44,234 nucleotides of DNA from Betaproteobacteria bacterium HGW-Betaproteobacteria-14. GTDB taxonomy: Bacteria > Pseudomonadota > Gammaproteobacteria > Burkholderiales > Rhodocyclaceae. Positions 41,701 through 44,234 of this stretch are shown in pieces. The stretch's first letter is position 1; every line of letters begins with the position of its first letter. The notes under the pieces were generated by a model. It saw nothing but the letters and a program-made list of their open reading frames with translations. It was not told the origin of the DNA and did no database searches. The DNA lies in the NCBI GenBank assembly GCA_002840845.1, contig PHCS01000028.1, forward strand, positions 1-44,234. The letters run 5' to 3'. Position numbers and translations under genes: made by a program.

Positions 41701-42399
41701 ATGAATCACTCAGAAATGGAACGTCAGGCCCGCCGTGAAACCCTGCTCAAGCTGGCCGCCGCCGGGGCGCTGGGCGCCGGCGGCATCCTCGGTCTGGTGC
41801 GCGATGCCCTCTCCGCCGGCTCGCTGCCGGCCACGCCGGGTTTCCGCCACATCAAGGGCCCGGTGGGCGTGGATGCCACGCGCGCCTCGATCGGCCTGAA
41901 CATCAAGCCGGGGCAGTCGGTGATGACCGGCGTGGGCGGCGAGGCCGTCTACATCGTCGGGCCCGACGCCTTCCTGCAGCGGGAAAAGACCAAGATCACC
42001 TTCGAAGAGAGCGGGGGCGCGCAGTTCCTGCGGGTCATTACGGGCAGCGTCCTCAGCGTCATCGGCAAGGGGCGGGACCGTGAGCGCAACCTGCAGATCG
42101 TCACCCCCACCGCCACCATCGGCATCCGCGGCACCGGCTGCTACATCGAGGCCGAGGAGGCGCGCACCTACTTCTGCCTGTGCTACGGCGAAGCCGAGGT
42201 AACGCCGAAGGGCGATCCGAAGCTGAAGGAAACCATCAAGACCAAGCATCACGAACACCCGATTTACATCCATGCCTCGGGCAGCCAGATGATGGCACCG
42301 GCAAAGGTGATCAATCACACCGACGAAGAACTGATCATGCTGGAGAACGCGGTGGGCCGCTGGCCGCCCTTCTACGGTCAGGGCGGTTCACGGTATTGA
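41701..42399 (+). CDS. FecR-domain exported protein, probable Tat substrate
   Basis: Protein of 232 residues. The N-terminus RQARRETLLKLAAAGALGAGG resembles a twin-arginine signal (RR followed by hydrophobic residues), so it may be exported folded. A FecR-like domain follows (GQSVMTGVGGEAVYIVGPDAF, ending TPTATIGIRGTGCYIE). A cysteine pair occurs in YFCLCYGEAEV. FecR domains usually act in sensing or as periplasmic scaffolds. A GGAG site lies 7 bp before the ATG. No sigma factor or TonB receptor is next to it, so a FecR/FecI role is not supported. Confidence 0.8.
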   Translation: MNHSEMERQARRETLLKLAAAGALGAGGILGLVRDALSAGSLPATPGFRHIKGPVGVDATRASIGLNIKPGQSVMTGVGGEAVYIVGPDAFLQREKTKITFEESGGAQFLRVITGSVLSVIGKGRDRERNLQIVTPTATIGIRGTGCYIEAEEARTYFCLCYGEAEVTPKGDPKLKETIKTKHHEHPIYIHASGSQMMAPAKVINHTDEELIMLENAVGRWPPFYGQGGSRY

Positions 42400-42418
42400 G
42401 GCTTCCGGGAATCCGCAG

Positions 42419-42506
42419 GTCGGGCTACAGCCCGTTGTCCGAAGGAAATCCCCGCGGGGCAGCTACTTCTGATTATGCGCACAAGTCGGGCTGAAGCCCG
42501 ACCTAC
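42419..42506. repeat. REP/BIME-like repeat pair B
   Basis: CGGGCTACAGCCCG (42421-42434) and GTCGGGCTGAAGCCCGAC (42485-42502, followed by CTAC) flank a spacer with CCGAAGGAAATCC and CCCGCGGGGCAGC. The spacer modules match pair A at 27053-27169. The CTA at 42503-42505 is, on the minus strand, the TAG stop of the GspE-like gene. Confidence 0.8.
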
Positions 42507-44234
42507 TCGTTCTGCGCCGGCGGCGCTGATTGGAGTATTTCCTCCAGGGTGGTGACGCCGGCGGCAACTTTCATCGCACCAGAAATGCGCAGCGGCTTCA
42601 TGCCCTCGCGATAAGCCTGTTCGCGCACCCTGGCCAGGTCGGTGGTCGGCGTGATCAGCTTGCGCAGCTCGGGCGACATGAGCATGATTTCATAGAGGCC
42701 GACACGGCCCATGTAGCCCGTCATGCGGCAATCGAGGCAGCCGACCGGATGATGGATCTGCTGCGGCTTGGCGGCCTTCCAGGGCGCCACCAGCGCCTGC
42801 CAGATGTCCTCTTCCTCCGGCGTCATGGGCGAGGCCTTCTTGCAATGCGGGCACAGCGTGCGCACCAGGCGCTGCGCCATCACGCCCAGCAGCGTGGCAT
42901 TGAGCAGGTAGGCCGGCGTGCCCAGGTCGAGCAGGCGGGTCACCGCCGTCGGCGCATCGTTGGTGTGCAGGGTGGACAGCACCAGGTGGCCTGTCAGCGC
43001 CGCCTGCACGGCCATGTCGGCCGTCTCCAGGTCGCGGATCTCGCCCACCATGACGATGTCCGGGTCCTGCCGCATGAGGGCGCGCACGCCGGCGGCGAAG
43101 GTCATGTCGATATTCTGCTGCACCTGCACCTGGTTGAAGGCGGCCTCGATCATCTCGATCGGGTCCTCGATGGTGCAGACATTCACTTCCGGCGTGGCGA
43201 GCTGCTTCAGCGTCGAATAGAGCGTGGTGGTCTTGCCCGAGCCGGTCGGCCCCGTCACCAAGATGATGCCGTTCGGCTTCTCGGTCATCTGCGTCCAGCG
43301 CGCCTTGTCGTCGTCGCTGAAGCCCAGCTCTGCGAAATCGCGCACCAGCACTTCCGGATCGAAGATGCGCATCACCAGCTTTTCGCCGAAGGCGGTGGGC
43401 AGCGTCGACAGGCGCAGCTCGATCTCCTGGCCATCGGCCGTGCGCGTCTTGATGCGCCCGTCCTGAGGTCGGCGCTTTTCCACGACGTCCATACGGCCGA
43501 GGATCTTGATGCGGCTGGTCATGGCCGTCAGCACCGACATCGGAATCTGGTAGACCTGGTGCAGCACGCCGTCGATGCGGAAACGCACGATGCCGAGTTC
43601 GCGCCGCGGCTCGATGTGGATGTCGCTGGCGCGCTGCTCGAAGGCATATTGCCAGAGCCAGTCGACGATGCTGACGATGTGCTGGTCGTTGGCGTCGAAC
43701 TGGCGGTTGGACTTGCCCAGCTCGACCATCTGCTCGAAATTGGATACCCCGCTGCGCACATCGCCTTGCTGCTCGGCCTTCTTCACCGAGCGGGCCAGGT
43801 TGTAGAACTCGACCAGGTAGCGGTCGATGTCCTGCGGGTTGGCGACGACGCGGCGGATGTCCTTGCGCAGGATCGGCTGCAGCTCCTTCTCCCACTCGCG
43901 CAGGTAGGGCTCGGCCGTGGCGATCACCACCTCGCGCGTATTGACCTCGACGGGCAATATGCGAAAGCGCGTGGCATAGGCATTGGACATCACGTCCGTA
44001 ACGGCCTGGAAGTTGATCTTGAGCGGATCGATATGCAGGTAGGCGAGGCCGGTGCGCTTCGCCAGCCATTCGGACAGGTATTCCAGCGTGAGCGGCTTGT
44101 GCGGCTCGACATGGGCCTTCCATTTCTGGTCGGCGACGACGACCAGGGGATGGATGTCGCCCTTGAAGTAGCGCCGTTCCTTCTTGAAGGCTTCGCCCAC
44201 GCCCTTGGGGATGAGGCCGTCCCCGGCCAGGGCG
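42503..44234 (-). CDS. GspE/PilB-type secretion or pilus ATPase (5' end outside window)
   Basis: The frame is open to the window edge: upstream of a GTG at 44198-44200 it continues as ALAGDGLIPKG. The visible part is therefore an N-terminally truncated view of at least 576 residues. It has an MshEN-like N-terminal region, Walker A VTGPTGSGKTTTLYSTLKQL, Asp box CTIEDPIEM, Walker B DPDIVMVGEIRDLETADMA and HLVLSTLHTNDA. A C-terminal zinc motif follows, CPHCKKA...CLDCRMTGYMGR. Such ATPases drive type II secretion or type IV pilus assembly. Which one cannot be decided without the flanking genes. The TAG stop lies in REP-like pair B. Confidence 0.93.
   Translation of the reverse strand, partial: ALAGDGLIPKGVGEAFKKERRYFKGDIHPLVVVADQKWKAHVEPHKPLTLEYLSEWLAKRTGLAYLHIDPLKINFQAVTDVMSNAYATRFRILPVEVNTREVVIATAEPYLREWEKELQPILRKDIRRVVANPQDIDRYLVEFYNLARSVKKAEQQGDVRSGVSNFEQMVELGKSNRQFDANDQHIVSIVDWLWQYAFEQRASDIHIEPRRELGIVRFRIDGVLHQVYQIPMSVLTAMTSRIKILGRMDVVEKRRPQDGRIKTRTADGQEIELRLSTLPTAFGEKLVMRIFDPEVLVRDFAELGFSDDDKARWTQMTEKPNGIILVTGPTGSGKTTTLYSTLKQLATPEVNVCTIEDPIEMIEAAFNQVQVQQNIDMTFAAGVRALMRQDPDIVMVGEIRDLETADMAVQAALTGHLVLSTLHTNDAPTAVTRLLDLGTPAYLLNATLLGVMAQRLVRTLCPHCKKASPMTPEEEDIWQALVAPWKAAKPQQIHHPVGCLDCRMTGYMGRVGLYEIMLMSPELRKLITPTTDLARVREQAYREGMKPLRISGAMKVAAGVTTLEEILQSAPPAQNE

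Noticed and set aside
41701-42399. FecR anti-sigma factor of a FecI/FecR iron-signalling system
   Set aside because: No sigma factor or TonB-dependent receptor gene is adjacent, and the N-terminus looks like an export signal rather than a cytoplasmic anti-sigma domain.
1-44234. CRISPR arrays, tRNA/rRNA genes, insertion sequences, phage or toxin-antitoxin modules
   Set aside because: Intergenic gaps are short and were read on both strands. No regularly spaced repeats, cloverleaf sequences, transposases or integrases were found.

Overview
The window is 44 kb of densely packed, GC-rich chromosome from a betaproteobacterium, most likely of the Rhodocyclales or a neighbouring order. The supporting points are the rnfABCDGE-nth operon, the DUF1841 and MoxR/CoxE-like proteins, the Bpt-type arginyl transferase, a CrbS-like acetate sensor next to acs, and the GC-rich intergenic repeats. 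No tRNA, rRNA, CRISPR array, transposase or prophage gene is visible. No intergenic gap exceeds about 260 bp. I cannot name the genus.

Layout. 1-3157 (minus strand) carries a YkgJ-like cysteine-cluster protein, a GIY-YIG/ArfB fusion, a DUF1877-like protein, a wax ester synthase/DGAT and the start of a probable alpha/beta hydrolase. 3285-5951 (plus) is a short operon of an SDR oxidoreductase, a quinone-oxidoreductase-type MDR and an IclR regulator. 5958-15026 (minus) is an acetate module. It consists of acs, a small membrane protein, a symporter-fused histidine kinase, a single-domain receiver, a pseudokinase-exonuclease fusion and a CBS/DUF294 nucleotidyltransferase. A strong terminator and a consensus -10 box separate acs from the signalling operon. 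15280-17338 (plus) holds a YqhA-type membrane protein and class I fumarase. 17328-19462 (minus) holds a receiver-degenerate GGDEF protein and an AcuI/YhdH reductase. 19645-27056 holds an NlpC/P60 hydrolase and a ferric iron ABC transporter. The transporter is split into a binding protein (plus), a divergent permease (minus) and an ATPase (plus), with Fur-like sites. The ATPase is translationally coupled to the N-degron enzymes aat and bpt, followed by pyrD.

27184-36157 (plus) runs alanine dehydrogenase, the six-gene Rnf ion-pumping ferredoxin:NAD oxidoreductase, nth, a FIST protein and DUF1841. 36171-37058 (minus) is an HDOD protein. 37206-42399 (plus) is MoxR ATPase, an NMT1-PAS-PAS-GGDEF diguanylate cyclase, a CoxE-type VWA protein and a FecR-like exported protein. 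42503-44234 (minus) is a GspE/PilB-type ATPase that runs off the window.

The main themes are carbon and redox metabolism (acetate activation, fumarase, Rnf, alanine and acrylyl-CoA type reductases), iron uptake, and c-di-GMP/two-component signalling. The most unusual items are five. They are the GIY-YIG/ArfB fusion, the pseudokinase-exonuclease beside a GlnD-like nucleotidyltransferase in the acetate locus, a GGDEF protein with a dead active site but an intact inhibitory-site motif, a diguanylate cyclase inside a MoxR/CoxE pair, and REP-like repeats that abut or supply stop codons and ribosome binding sites.
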